From: JAAYFT01 sp036562765
GTDB lineage: Bacteria; Bacillota; Clostridia; Tissierellales; Tissierellaceae
Length of the DNA: 64,000 nucleotides
Direction: 5' to 3'
Assembly: GCA_036562765.1 (NCBI GenBank)
Contig: DATCJO010000184.1
Coordinates: forward strand, 3,642-67,641
In this document: positions 26,365-34,825 of the stretch, one piece after another
How positions within the stretch are numbered: the stretch's first letter is position 1
Layout: the number at the start of each line of letters is the position of its first letter
Notes under the pieces: generated by a model
Told to the model about the DNA's origin: nothing
The model's input: the letters and a program-made list of their open reading frames with translations, nothing else
Database searches by the model: none
Made by a program: the position numbers and the translations under genes

Positions 26365-27834
26365 ATGGAAGGGCTAAGGGCATTAGTTGGAATCATCAAT
26401 TCTATTTTATGGGACTATGTATTAATTTTCGCACTTATGGGAATAGGAATATTTATGACTGCCAGATTGGGATTTCCTCAATTTTCAAGGCTTTTTCCGG
26501 CATTGAAAAAAATGATAATAGCAGTTATTAAGAAAGAAAAAACAGAAGAAGGGAAAATGACACCCTTCCAAGCGCTTTCTACTGCAGTAGCTGCTCAGGT
26601 TGGAACAGGTAATGTAGTAGGAGTTGCAACAGCTATAGCATCTGGTGGCCCTGGTGCTGCATTTTGGATGCTGGTTTCAGCTTTCTTTGGGATGGCTACT
26701 ATATTTAGCGAAGCTGTATTGGCGCAAAAATATAGGGAAATTAGAAATGGCCAATTAGTAGGTGGACCTGCTTATTACATCAAAAATGGTTTGAAATCAA
26801 AAAAATTAGCAGCGATTTTTGCAGTAATTGCAATATTAACCTTAGGAATAGTTGGTACTATGGTTCAGTCCAATTCAATTGCCATTTCAGTAAGTTCCGC
26901 ATTTCATATACCTGTTCCAGTTGTAACCATTGGATTAGCAATTATTGTAGCATTGATACTTATGGGTGGCATGGGAAGAATTGCTTCCTTTGCTGAAACT
27001 GTAGTACCTTTAATGGCTGGAGCTTATATATTAGGAAGTATACTTATCATACTATTTAATTTAGAAAATTTCATACCTGCCATAAAAAGCATTTTTATTG
27101 GTGCATTTAAGCCACAAGCAATAGGTGGGGGAGTTTTGGGAATTACTATACAACAAACTATGAGATATGGTATGGCAAGAGGGCTGTTTTCCAATGAGGC
27201 TGGTATGGGTTCAACGCCTCATTCCCATGCAGTTGCAGATACTAAACACCCTGCAGAACAAGGTTTTACTGCTATGATAGGAGTATTTATTTCAACATTT
27301 TTAATATGCATATCAACAGTTATAGTAAACTTAGTATCTGGCTCATACGATGGAACAATTCCAGCATCAGAAATGGCTAGAAGCGCAAACATAATGACGC
27401 AAAACGGATTTATGAGCGGATTTGGGACATTTGGAGCAATGTTTTTATCAGTATGCTTATCATTCTTTGCACTTACAACAATCGTAGGATGGTACTTCTT
27501 TGCTGAATCAAATGTTAAATTTGTATTTAATGGCAAATCATCTACAATAAATATCTTCAAAGCAATAGTAATTGTTGCTTTAGTTGTAGGCTGTCTAACA
27601 GCTGCAGATTTTGTATGGGAATTAGTTGACTTGTCTACAGGAATCCTTGCAATACCTAATATCATCGCTTTGTTACTATTATCCAAGGATGTTAAAGATA
27701 TATTAGATGATTATGATGAAAAGGTAAAAAGAGGTAATGTTTACTGGGAATATGAATATCAAAATCTTGATAAAGAAACAAGCAAGAAGAAATCTGTTTT
27801 AAGAAAAGGCTTAAGTACAACAATAATTAAGTAG
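26365..27834 (+). CDS. Sodium/amino acid symporter, AGCS family, probably for glutamine or alanine
   Basis: 489 residues with about eleven hydrophobic helices. Family hallmarks are QALSTAVAAQVGTGNVVGVATAIASGGPGA, in line with the AGCS N-terminal signature, and GLFSNEAGMGSTPHSHA. These carriers import alanine, glycine or glutamine with sodium. The next two genes are a GlnK/GlnL-like sensor pair, which in Bacillus subtilis controls the glutamine symporter GlnT of this same family, so glutamine is the favoured substrate (inference). The ATG follows TAGGAGGC. A separate terminator closes the gene before the kinase. Confidence 0.88.
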   Translation: MEGLRALVGIINSILWDYVLIFALMGIGIFMTARLGFPQFSRLFPALKKMIIAVIKKEKTEEGKMTPFQALSTAVAAQVGTGNVVGVATAIASGGPGAAFWMLVSAFFGMATIFSEAVLAQKYREIRNGQLVGGPAYYIKNGLKSKKLAAIFAVIAILTLGIVGTMVQSNSIAISVSSAFHIPVPVVTIGLAIIVALILMGGMGRIASFAETVVPLMAGAYILGSILIILFNLENFIPAIKSIFIGAFKPQAIGGGVLGITIQQTMRYGMARGLFSNEAGMGSTPHSHAVADTKHPAEQGFTAMIGVFISTFLICISTVIVNLVSGSYDGTIPASEMARSANIMTQNGFMSGFGTFGAMFLSVCLSFFALTTIVGWYFFAESNVKFVFNGKSSTINIFKAIVIVALVVGCLTAADFVWELVDLSTGILAIPNIIALLLLSKDVKDILDDYDEKVKRGNVYWEYEYQNLDKETSKKKSVLRKGLSTTIIK

Positions 27835-27872
27835 AGATAACAGAATTAGTAAATAATATGGAATTTAATGAG

Positions 27873-27907
27873 AAAAGCTACTATTATAGTTATAGTAGCT
27901 TTTTTTG
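27873..27907 (+). terminator. Terminator of the AGCS symporter gene
   Basis: 12-bp stem AAAAGCTACTAT / ATAGTAGCTTTT followed by further T residues. Confidence 0.9.
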
Positions 27908-27951
27908 TAACATTTACTAACAATAACTTGCATATGTAAGAGGTGAAATAG

Positions 27952-29250
27952 TTGAAAAAGCTGAAAAAGTTGATGTTAGCATCTTTGGTAGTAGGGCTGT
28001 TTTCTCAAATAAGTGTAGGATTTATGAACAGCGATTTTAGAATTTCAGCAGCAGTAATTTTTTTTGAAGTATTCATTATCTATTATGAGGATTTAAAAGT
28101 AATTCCCATGGGGTTATTGTCTGGTTTCATTGTTTATATATTTAGGCTAATATCCCACTATTTTACAAATGGGAATATATCAGGTGTGGTGTTTTCTTAT
28201 GAGTTAGAAATAGTTTTCTATGTATTTTATGCAATTATTTTTTCAGTACTAACTAAGAATAAAACTAAAAAAAGCTTAAATTATTTATTCTTAATTATGA
28301 TTATCAGCGACTTTAGTGGGAATTTGTTGGAAGTAATATTAAGGAATATGACTACAGACATACTGTCTCCTTCTAAAATCAGCTTTACGCTGTTAATTGC
28401 AAGTATAATTCGATCTTGCATAGCTTGGTTTATATTAAATGTCATCAAGTACCATGAAATGTTAATTGTAAAGGAAGAGCATGAAAACAGGTATAAGAAA
28501 CTTCTTTGGCTGACGTCCCAGTTAAAGACTGAAATGTATTGGATAGAAAAGAATATGGGCAATATAGAGGATGTAATGGCTAAATCCTATGAATTATATG
28601 ATAAGATAAAAAATAATATTGACAGGGATAAATGGAAAGACGATGCATTAAATATATCAAGGGATGTCCATGAAATCAAGAAGGAATATTATTTGATAGT
28701 TAGAGGATTAAAGTCAATTACAGATAAGGAATTGGAAGATAATGGCATGAGCATCAAAGATATAGTAAATATTCTCACTGAAACCATGAAAAGGGAAATA
28801 AACGATTTGGGGAAAGATATAGAACTGGAAGTCAATATAGGTTATAATTTCTATACATCAAGACATTATTATATAATGTCTATTTTGAGGAATTTAGTAA
28901 TGAACAGTATAGATGCAATAGATATGGATAAAAAAGACGGGAAAATTACTATTGAAGAAGGCATTAAGGGAGATTCATATTATTTTGTGATATCGGATAA
29001 CGGTTCTGGAATAGATGAAAGGGAAATAAGCTATATTTTCTCGCCAGGTTATTCTACAAAGATAAACTATGATACAGGTGAAGTAAATAGAGGCCTTGGC
29101 CTCAGCATCGTTCAGTATATTGTTGAAGAACAGCTGAAAGGGAAAATATCAGTAACCTCTGAGCTAGGAAAAGGGACCAGGTTTGAAATTTACATTCCAA
29201 AATCAACATTGGAGGAAAGAGAAAATGAAGATTTATATAGTGGAAGATGA
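27952..29250 (+). CDS. Sensor histidine kinase, GlnK-like
   Basis: TTG start with site GAGGTGA. The first 165 residues hold about five or six hydrophobic helices with no large outside domain. The kinase part has an H-box (DVHEIKKEYYLI, about residue 242), an N-box (LRNLVMNSIDAID), and G-boxes (SDNGSGID, GLGLSIVQYIVEE). This SpoOB-type layout fits the glutamine/citrate sensor group. It overlaps the response regulator by 26 bp and lies beside an AGCS symporter, as GlnK does functionally in Bacillus. The signal is inferred to be glutamine or a related amino acid. Confidence 0.85.
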   Translation: MKKLKKLMLASLVVGLFSQISVGFMNSDFRISAAVIFFEVFIIYYEDLKVIPMGLLSGFIVYIFRLISHYFTNGNISGVVFSYELEIVFYVFYAIIFSVLTKNKTKKSLNYLFLIMIISDFSGNLLEVILRNMTTDILSPSKISFTLLIASIIRSCIAWFILNVIKYHEMLIVKEEHENRYKKLLWLTSQLKTEMYWIEKNMGNIEDVMAKSYELYDKIKNNIDRDKWKDDALNISRDVHEIKKEYYLIVRGLKSITDKELEDNGMSIKDIVNILTETMKREINDLGKDIELEVNIGYNFYTSRHYYIMSILRNLVMNSIDAIDMDKKDGKITIEEGIKGDSYYFVISDNGSGIDEREISYIFSPGYSTKINYDTGEVNRGLGLSIVQYIVEEQLKGKISVTSELGKGTRFEIYIPKSTLEERENEDLYSGR

Positions 29251-30064
29251 TATTAATATAATTAGGATTTTAGAGAAAATCATTAAAGATAATAATTTGG
29301 GAAACGTTGTAGGAAGTGCCCAAGATGGAATAACTGCCCTAGATGAAATAAAATCTTTAAAACCTGATATTGTATTAGTTGACCTTTTGATGCCAGGGAT
29401 GGATGGCATAAGCCTTGTAAAGGAAGTAAAAAATATTGAGCCTATGATTCAGTTTATTATGATTTCTCAAGTATCTTCTAAAGATATGATTTCAAAAGCC
29501 TATGAAAGCGGAATAGAATACTATATTTCAAAGCCAATAGATGTAATAGAAGTACAAACTGTTATAAAGAAAGTAGCGGAAAAAATTGATATAAGCCAAA
29601 AATTAAATCAGATTCAAAGCATATTTTCAAGTGGAAATACTCCCATTAGTGTTGAAAAAAATGATGAAGACAGCATAGCAGGAATAAAGAGGGTTATGCA
29701 GAAAATTGGCATTCTAGGGGAAGTGGGAACCCAGGATATAATTAAAATTGCAAAATATTTAATAGACAACAACAAGACTATGGCTGATTTTACTGTAAAA
29801 GAGCTTTGTGCCAAATTTACTGACAATCCAAAAACGATGGAACAAAGAATACGCAGGACAGCAACAGTAGGCATGGTGAATCTAGCTAATTTAGGCATCG
29901 AAGATTATATGAATGAAATCTTTATCGAATACTCAAATGGGCTATACAATTTTGAACAGTTAAAGATTGAGATGGATTATATAAGGGGAAAGAGTAATAA
30001 AAGGGGAAAGGTAAATTTAAAGAAATTCATTGATGGTATAGTTTATTATGGGAAACAATCTTAA
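29225..30064 (+). CDS. Response regulator with YcbB domain, GlnL-like
   Basis: The start at ATG 29225 follows GGAGGAAAGAG, inside the end of the kinase gene; the frame is open further upstream but that part encodes the kinase tail in another frame. The receiver domain (1-120) has acidic residues Glu7, Asp8, Asp9, phosphoacceptor Asp53 in LVDLLMPG, and Lys in SKPID. The C-terminal half (about 150-275) matches the YcbB DNA-binding domain of GlnL, with KRVMQKIGILGE and TDNPKTMEQRIRRT. It is translationally coupled to the kinase. The probable target is the symporter upstream, by analogy with Bacillus glnKL and glsA-glnT. Confidence 0.88.
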   Translation: MKIYIVEDDINIIRILEKIIKDNNLGNVVGSAQDGITALDEIKSLKPDIVLVDLLMPGMDGISLVKEVKNIEPMIQFIMISQVSSKDMISKAYESGIEYYISKPIDVIEVQTVIKKVAEKIDISQKLNQIQSIFSSGNTPISVEKNDEDSIAGIKRVMQKIGILGEVGTQDIIKIAKYLIDNNKTMADFTVKELCAKFTDNPKTMEQRIRRTATVGMVNLANLGIEDYMNEIFIEYSNGLYNFEQLKIEMDYIRGKSNKRGKVNLKKFIDGIVYYGKQS

Positions 30065-30099
30065 GGTAGATTTTAAAATTTTAAAATCTACCTTTTTTA
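30063..30099. terminator. Bidirectional terminator between the response regulator and sfsA
   Basis: 13-bp stem AAGGTAGATTTTA / TAAAATCTACCTT with T on both strands. It serves two convergent genes. Confidence 0.88.
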
Positions 30100-30804
30100 A
30101 TAAGTAAATTTAGAAGATAAGTCTATATCAATTGGTTTGCCTATTTTAATTTCATTGAAACTTACTATGGAATCATAGGCAAGGATTTTTATGTTATTTT
30201 CACTGGCAAGTTTAACAGCTTTAGAAAAGCTAGGGTCCATTTCCCAGTTTAGCCTAAATTTCCTTGGTCCATTCATCTGAATAAGGAAGAAGATATAACC
30301 TTTATAGCCTTTTTTAACTGCTTCAATCATTTCTAAAACATGTTTTGTTCCTCTTTCTGTTGGAGCATCTGGAAAGGCTGCAATGCTGTTATTTTCCAGT
30401 GTAACGCCTTTAACTTCTATAAACCCTTTTTCTTCGGAAGTTTCAAAATATATGTCATATCTTGAATTGCCAAAAGTAACTTCCCTCTTAATGTATTTTA
30501 TATCTTCAAATCCCTCAATTCTCCCACTTATTAAAGCATTAAAAACAACTTCGTTAGGCACCTGAGAGTCGATATTTACAAGCATATCCCCCTTCCAGAC
30601 TGAAATAACGGAATATTTTGTTTTTCTGCTGGAATCGCCAGTATGGTCTTCTAAAAGTATTTTGGCTCCTTCAACAAGGAGTTCTTTGCATCTTCCTGTG
30701 TTTTTTACATGGGCAATTTCCTCTCTGCCATCTATTGAAACATGGGCTATAAATCTATTGGGCCTTTTTATGAATACACCCTCAACAATGTTTTTATATA
30801 TCAT
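30097..30804 (-). CDS. sfsA: SfsA family nuclease / sugar fermentation stimulation protein
   Basis: 235 residues, the usual SfsA length. It shows the conserved parts: an OB-like N-terminus (FIKRPNRFIAHV, then HVKNTGRCKELL), and a nuclease-like core with DIYFETSEEKGFIEVKGVTLE and FPDAPTERGTKHVLEM. SfsA was named for its effect on maltose use in E. coli and has a PD-(D/E)XK-like core; DNA or RNA cleavage is reported for some relatives. The ATG follows GAGGCGAT. No partner gene suggests a pathway. Confidence 0.92.
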   Translation of the reverse strand: MIYKNIVEGVFIKRPNRFIAHVSIDGREEIAHVKNTGRCKELLVEGAKILLEDHTGDSSRKTKYSVISVWKGDMLVNIDSQVPNEVVFNALISGRIEGFEDIKYIKREVTFGNSRYDIYFETSEEKGFIEVKGVTLENNSIAAFPDAPTERGTKHVLEMIEAVKKGYKGYIFFLIQMNGPRKFRLNWEMDPSFSKAVKLASENNIKILAYDSIVSFNEIKIGKPIDIDLSSKFTY

Positions 30805-30965
30805 TTTATCGCCTCTATTAATTTAATATTTGTTTATTTTATCATAATAACTACCTTGTTTCAAATTATGTTGCTTTAAACAGCTTGCAATCATGTCAAT
30901 TTCTAAGGGGTTGCCTAATATAATAATTATAACAATAAATTAAAGGGTATAATAGGGGTGATAAA

Positions 30966-31172
30966 ATGAAACACATGTATATAGTTGATTATGGTAATGG
31001 AGCGTCTATTAGGGATAAGGTAGATATATGGCTTGGAGAGAATGCTGAAAATATTTTGGAAGTATTAGATGTTGAATATTCACAAGAAGGGGATATTTAC
31101 TTTGCCATAATAACATATATTGAAAAAGAAAAAAATGATTATAGTTTGGATTATGAAAATGATGTAGAATAA
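30966..31172 (+). CDS. Small hypothetical protein
   Basis: 68 residues, acidic, without hydrophobic helices. The ATG follows GGGGTGATAA at good spacing. The next gene starts 31 bp later, so they may share a transcript. I do not recognise the family, and no function can be given. Confidence 0.6.
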   Translation: MKHMYIVDYGNGASIRDKVDIWLGENAENILEVLDVEYSQEGDIYFAIITYIEKEKNDYSLDYENDVE

Positions 31173-31203
31173 ATATTAGGTACAAGTGAAATGAGGTGGT
31201 ACA

Positions 31204-31791
31204 GTGGGGTTATTTGCTTCTAACCAAAGAGAAATTTGGCAGCAATTTGCTGAGGAAGCTGGTGGAGAATATATTGATGGGGGATTTTTCAAAAAAAGGA
31301 AGGTAGTTATCCCATTTGAAAACTGGATTATTACATTAGATACTTTTACTCGTTCTACTGGGAAAACTAGTACAACCTATACCAGAATGACAGCCCCATA
31401 TAAATCTCCAGATGGGCTGATATTTCAGATTTATAGAAAAAACATATTCAGCAAATTGGGGAAGGTTTTGGGAATGCAGGATATTGAAATTGGAGATTCA
31501 GACTTTGATGATGAGTTCGTTGTAAAAGGAAATGATGAGAAAAAAATAATTGAACTGCTGTCTAGCAAAAAGATTAGGGAATTAATAAGTTCCCTAGACA
31601 ATTTTTTGTTGAAGACAGTAGATAGGAACGGTTGGTTCAATGACTATAATAGAGATGGAATATTTGAGTTATATTTTGAATCAAGAGGGGTAATTAAGGA
31701 TATAGTTTTGTTGAGAAATCTTTTTATGCTGTTTGTTTTTATATTAAATAGATTGACAATAGTTGGTTCAGCAAAAGAAGAACAAATATGA
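31204..31791 (+). CDS. Hypothetical protein, 195 residues
   Basis: GTG start preceded by GAGGTGG. The N-terminal part has REIWQQFAEEAGGEY and KVVIPFENWIITLDTF, which recalls a family of small uncharacterised proteins with a beta-sheet domain. FDDEFVVKGNDEKKIIELLSSKKIRELI in the middle is the best conserved-looking part. A hydrophobic stretch near 165-183 could be a membrane anchor. It precedes the DmpA-type peptidase by 13 bp, so co-transcription is likely. Function unknown. Confidence 0.65.
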   Translation: MGLFASNQREIWQQFAEEAGGEYIDGGFFKKRKVVIPFENWIITLDTFTRSTGKTSTTYTRMTAPYKSPDGLIFQIYRKNIFSKLGKVLGMQDIEIGDSDFDDEFVVKGNDEKKIIELLSSKKIRELISSLDNFLLKTVDRNGWFNDYNRDGIFELYFESRGVIKDIVLLRNLFMLFVFILNRLTIVGSAKEEQI

Positions 31792-31804
31792 GGAGTGAGG
31801 GACA

Positions 31805-32842
31805 ATGAATAACAAAAAAATTAGGGATTACGGAATTATAATTGGTAGTATCCCAACAGGGAAAAACAATTCCATTACAGATGTAAAAGGAGTTAAAGTT
31901 GGTCATAAGACATTAAATAATGGGAATATAAAAACTGGTGTTACAGCAGTTGTACCCCATGAAGGCAACATTTTTAAAGAAAAATTAATAGCTGCTTGCC
32001 ATGTAATAAATGGTTTTGGGAAATCAACTGGACTTGTTCAGATTGAAGAATTAGGGACTCTAGAAACACCAATAATCCTTACAAATACTTTAAGCGTTGG
32101 TACTGCCCATGAAGCCCTTGTAAGATATATGCTTGAAAATAATGATGACATTGGCGATACAACCGGTACCGTAAATCCTGTTATATGTGAATGCAATGAT
32201 GGGGAAATAAATGACATACGGGGATTGCATGTTAAGAAGGAAGATGTTTTTGATGCCATAAAAAGTGCAGATGTAGAGTTTGAAGAAGGTAATGTTGGTG
32301 CAGGTACAGGAATGATATGTTACGACTTAAAAGGTGGCATTGGCTCATCTTCAAGGGTTATTGAGCTAGATGATAAAGAATATACTATAGGTGTATTGGT
32401 ACTAAGCAATTTTGGGTCCCTTGAAGATTTTGTTTTAAATGGAGAGCACATTGGACCAAAATTGAAAGAAAAAATAGGCCAATTAGAAAAAAGGGAAGAT
32501 AAAGGCTCAATTATATTAATATTGGCAACAGATATTCCGTTATCCTCAAGGCAGTTAAAAAGAGTAATAAAGAGGGTTTATCCTGGCATATCTAGGACAG
32601 GTAGCTATACAGGCAATGGAAGCGGTGAAATTGTCATTGGATTCTCCACTGCCAATATAATAAAACATTATGAAGAGAGTGATATAATTAATATTAAGGT
32701 AATCAATGAAAATAAGATAAATAAAATATTTAAAGCAACAGTAGAAGCAACAGAGGAAGCCATATTAAATTCCATGATATGTTCTAATAGTACAGTAAAT
32801 AGGAAGGGTAAAACTATATATTCTTTAAAGGATTTAATATAA
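31805..32842 (+). CDS. P1 family peptidase, DmpA-type (L-aminopeptidase/D-esterase fold)
   Basis: 345 residues, full family length. Conserved parts are ITDVKGVKVGH near the start, TNTLSVGTAHEALV, and SRVIELDDKEYTIGVLVLSNFG. The self-cleaving N-terminal nucleophile is expected at Ser235 in DKGSIILILATDIPL, where the chain would be cut after Gly234. These cytoplasmic enzymes remove N-terminal residues from small peptides or hydrolyse amides; exact specificity varies. The site GAGGAGTGAG precedes the ATG. A broken nucleosidase gene follows 15 bp later. Confidence 0.9.
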   Translation: MNNKKIRDYGIIIGSIPTGKNNSITDVKGVKVGHKTLNNGNIKTGVTAVVPHEGNIFKEKLIAACHVINGFGKSTGLVQIEELGTLETPIILTNTLSVGTAHEALVRYMLENNDDIGDTTGTVNPVICECNDGEINDIRGLHVKKEDVFDAIKSADVEFEEGNVGAGTGMICYDLKGGIGSSSRVIELDDKEYTIGVLVLSNFGSLEDFVLNGEHIGPKLKEKIGQLEKREDKGSIILILATDIPLSSRQLKRVIKRVYPGISRTGSYTGNGSGEIVIGFSTANIIKHYEESDIINIKVINENKINKIFKATVEATEEAILNSMICSNSTVNRKGKTIYSLKDLI

Positions 32843-32856
32843 TATGAGGTGAACCG

Positions 32857-33304
32857 ATGAAGAAAATAGGCGTTATTGGTGCTATGGATGTGGAGATTGA
32901 GCTGTTGGTAAACAGAATTCACACTTATAAAAAAGAAAATATTGCGGGATTTGATTACTATTTTGGCTCCTTTGAGGATAAAACAGTGATTATAACTTGT
33001 TGTGGCATTGCTAATCTGCAATAATGAGAGGGATTATCATATTGGCAGAATTATTAGTGGAGAAAGCTTTATTGAGGATAGTGAGACAAAGAGGAATTTA
33101 ATTGAAAATTATTCAGCTCACTGTGTAGAAATGGAAGGCTCTGCAATTGGACATGTCTGTTATCTAAATAAAGTACCTTTTGTTGTTATAAGAACCATAT
33201 CAGATAATGCGGATGATAACGCTACAATTAGTTATAGGGAATTTGAAAAGATAGCTGCCAACAGGTCAGCAGAAATAGTTTTGAATATGATTGCACTGTT
33301 GTAA
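32857..33304 (+). pseudogene. mtnN: MTA/SAH nucleosidase gene with internal deletion
   Basis: The start (ATG 32857, site GAGGTGA) encodes the normal N-terminus MKKIGVIGAMDVEIELL, with Glu12 kept, up to TCCGIANLQ, where a stop arises at about 33022. In another frame from about 33025 the C-terminal part reads GRIISGESFIED, then CVEMEGSAIGHVCYLNKVPFVVIRTISDNADD, to 33304, matching the end of the enzyme. About 80-90 central residues, including much of the core sheet, are missing. The joint also shifts frame. So the gene is dead; the enzyme splits methylthioadenosine and S-adenosylhomocysteine. Another copy elsewhere in the genome is possible. Confidence 0.85.
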
Positions 33305-33348
33305 TTATTTTAAAAAAAGAGATGTAAAATTAGAAATGGAGGATTAGG

Positions 33349-33714
33349 ATGTTTTTTATATTTGGCATTACAACAAAGGAGGATAAGCTTGATTTTACAC
33401 AGACATTTGTTTGCCCCAACTGTGGTGCATATGGAAGGCTTGAAGTTTTCGTAACATATACTGTTTTTACGCTATTTTTCCTACCCATTTTTAAATGGAA
33501 CAAAAGGTACTATGTTAAAAGTACCTGCTGTGGAAGCTTGTATTCAATAGATAGTGATTTAGGTAGGGATATTGAAAAGGGGATTAAGACAAAAATTGAA
33601 GAATCAGATTTACGCCCTATTTATACAGGTTACAGCCAAAGATACTGCCCAAGCTGTCATTATCCAATAGACCCTGAGTTTCAATTTTGTCCTAGATGCG
33701 GAAGTAGGCTATAA
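33349..33714 (+). CDS. Zinc-ribbon protein
   Basis: 121 residues. A first Cys pair (CPNCGAYG, about 20-27) lies before a hydrophobic stretch (FTLFFLPIFKWNKRYYV), a second pair lies at CCGS, and a C-terminal ribbon CPSCHYPIDPEFQFCPRCGS closes the protein. This resembles the small zinc-ribbon family found across Clostridia. Function unknown. The ATG follows GGAGGATTAGG. Confidence 0.75.
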   Translation: MFFIFGITTKEDKLDFTQTFVCPNCGAYGRLEVFVTYTVFTLFFLPIFKWNKRYYVKSTCCGSLYSIDSDLGRDIEKGIKTKIEESDLRPIYTGYSQRYCPSCHYPIDPEFQFCPRCGSRL

Positions 33715-33734
33715 TTAAATAAGTGGGTGATGTT

Positions 33735-33938
33735 ATGTTGAATGAAATGGACAAGCACAGAATATGTCCTCTTTGTGGGCAAGACAATGGATGTACCCAC
33801 AATGAAGACTGCTGGTGTTTTAAAACGGTTATTCCAAAGGGAATATTTGAATTACTGCCTGAGGATAAGAAGGGAAAGGCTTGTATCTGCAAATCTTGTG
33901 TGGAAAAGTATAAGAAAGCATATAATATAGAGGATTAA
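33735..33938 (+). CDS. Cysteine-rich CWC-type small protein
   Basis: 67 residues beginning MLNEMDKHRICPLCGQDNGC, then CWCFKTVIPKGIFELLP and CICKSCVEKY. The CPLCG, CWC and CXXC pattern fits the cysteine-rich CWC family. I take ATG 33735, with GGGTGA upstream, over an in-frame GTG at 33723, which would sit on that same ribosome site. It follows the zinc-ribbon gene by 20 bp and may be co-transcribed. Role unknown. Confidence 0.75.
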   Translation: MLNEMDKHRICPLCGQDNGCTHNEDCWCFKTVIPKGIFELLPEDKKGKACICKSCVEKYKKAYNIED

Positions 33939-34017
33939 TAGATGCCTGCAATGGATTTGTAGAGATGATTTATTTTAGTTTATTAGTGGTGTTCTTTTAT
34001 ATACTGGGAGGGATAAT

Positions 34018-34752
34018 ATGGATAGTGAAAAAATTAAAAAGCTAAAATCCATTGTAGATGAAAGCGATAATATTGTATTCTTTGGAGGTGCAGGAGTTTC
34101 TACTGAAAGCAATATTCCAGATTTTAGGTCTAGTACTGGACTTTATACTACATCTAAGAATACCAAGTATCCACCAGAATATATGTTGAGCCATACTTGT
34201 TTTGTAAGGGACCCAGAAGCATTCTTTGAATTCTACAAGACAAAGATGATATATCCTGATGCAAAGCCAAATGCTGCACATATAGCATTAGCAGAATTGG
34301 AAAAAAGGGGAAAGTTAAAGGCAGTTATTACTCAAAATATTGATGGACTTCATCAAATGGCTGGTTCCAAAAATGTATTAGAACTACATGGTTCAGTTTA
34401 CAGAAATTACTGTATGAAGTGTCATAAATTTTTCCCATTGGAATATGTAATGAATTCTCCAACTGTTGTTCCAAAATGTGATAACTGTGGCGGAATTGTA
34501 AAGCCAGATGTAGTACTATATGAAGAAAGTTTGGATATGAATATCATAAATAAGTCCATAGAATATATCAGAAAAGCAGATGTACTAATAGTTGGGGGCA
34601 CATCTTTAACTGTATATCCAGCTGCAGGATTAATATCATATTACAGAGGAAATAAGCTGGTATTAATAAATAAAACAGAAACTCCTTATGACTACAGGGC
34701 ATTTTTAACTTTCCATGACAGCATTGGAGAAGTCTTAAAGAGTGTTATTTAA
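34018..34752 (+). CDS. cobB: NAD-dependent protein deacylase (sirtuin)
   Basis: 244 residues, typical for a bacterial class of Sir2. Motifs are GGAGVSTESNIPDFRS for NAD binding, TQNIDGLH, catalytic His in LHGSVYRNYC, and four zinc cysteines (CMKCH and CDNCGG). It removes acetyl or longer acyl groups from lysines using NAD. The ATG follows GGGAGGGAT. The gene appears to stand alone with 70 bp to the next gene. Confidence 0.94.
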   Translation: MDSEKIKKLKSIVDESDNIVFFGGAGVSTESNIPDFRSSTGLYTTSKNTKYPPEYMLSHTCFVRDPEAFFEFYKTKMIYPDAKPNAAHIALAELEKRGKLKAVITQNIDGLHQMAGSKNVLELHGSVYRNYCMKCHKFFPLEYVMNSPTVVPKCDNCGGIVKPDVVLYEESLDMNIINKSIEYIRKADVLIVGGTSLTVYPAAGLISYYRGNKLVLINKTETPYDYRAFLTFHDSIGEVLKSVI

Positions 34753-34825
34753 TTGGGATATATGAATTTAAAATGGAGATAATAAGTTGCAGAAGATTAG
34801 TTTTGCTTTATAAAGGAGACTGGAA

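Noticed and set aside
33742..33930. A 62-codon frame overlapping the CWC gene in another frame
   Set aside because: The CWC cysteine pattern in the other frame is conserved-looking; this frame is not.
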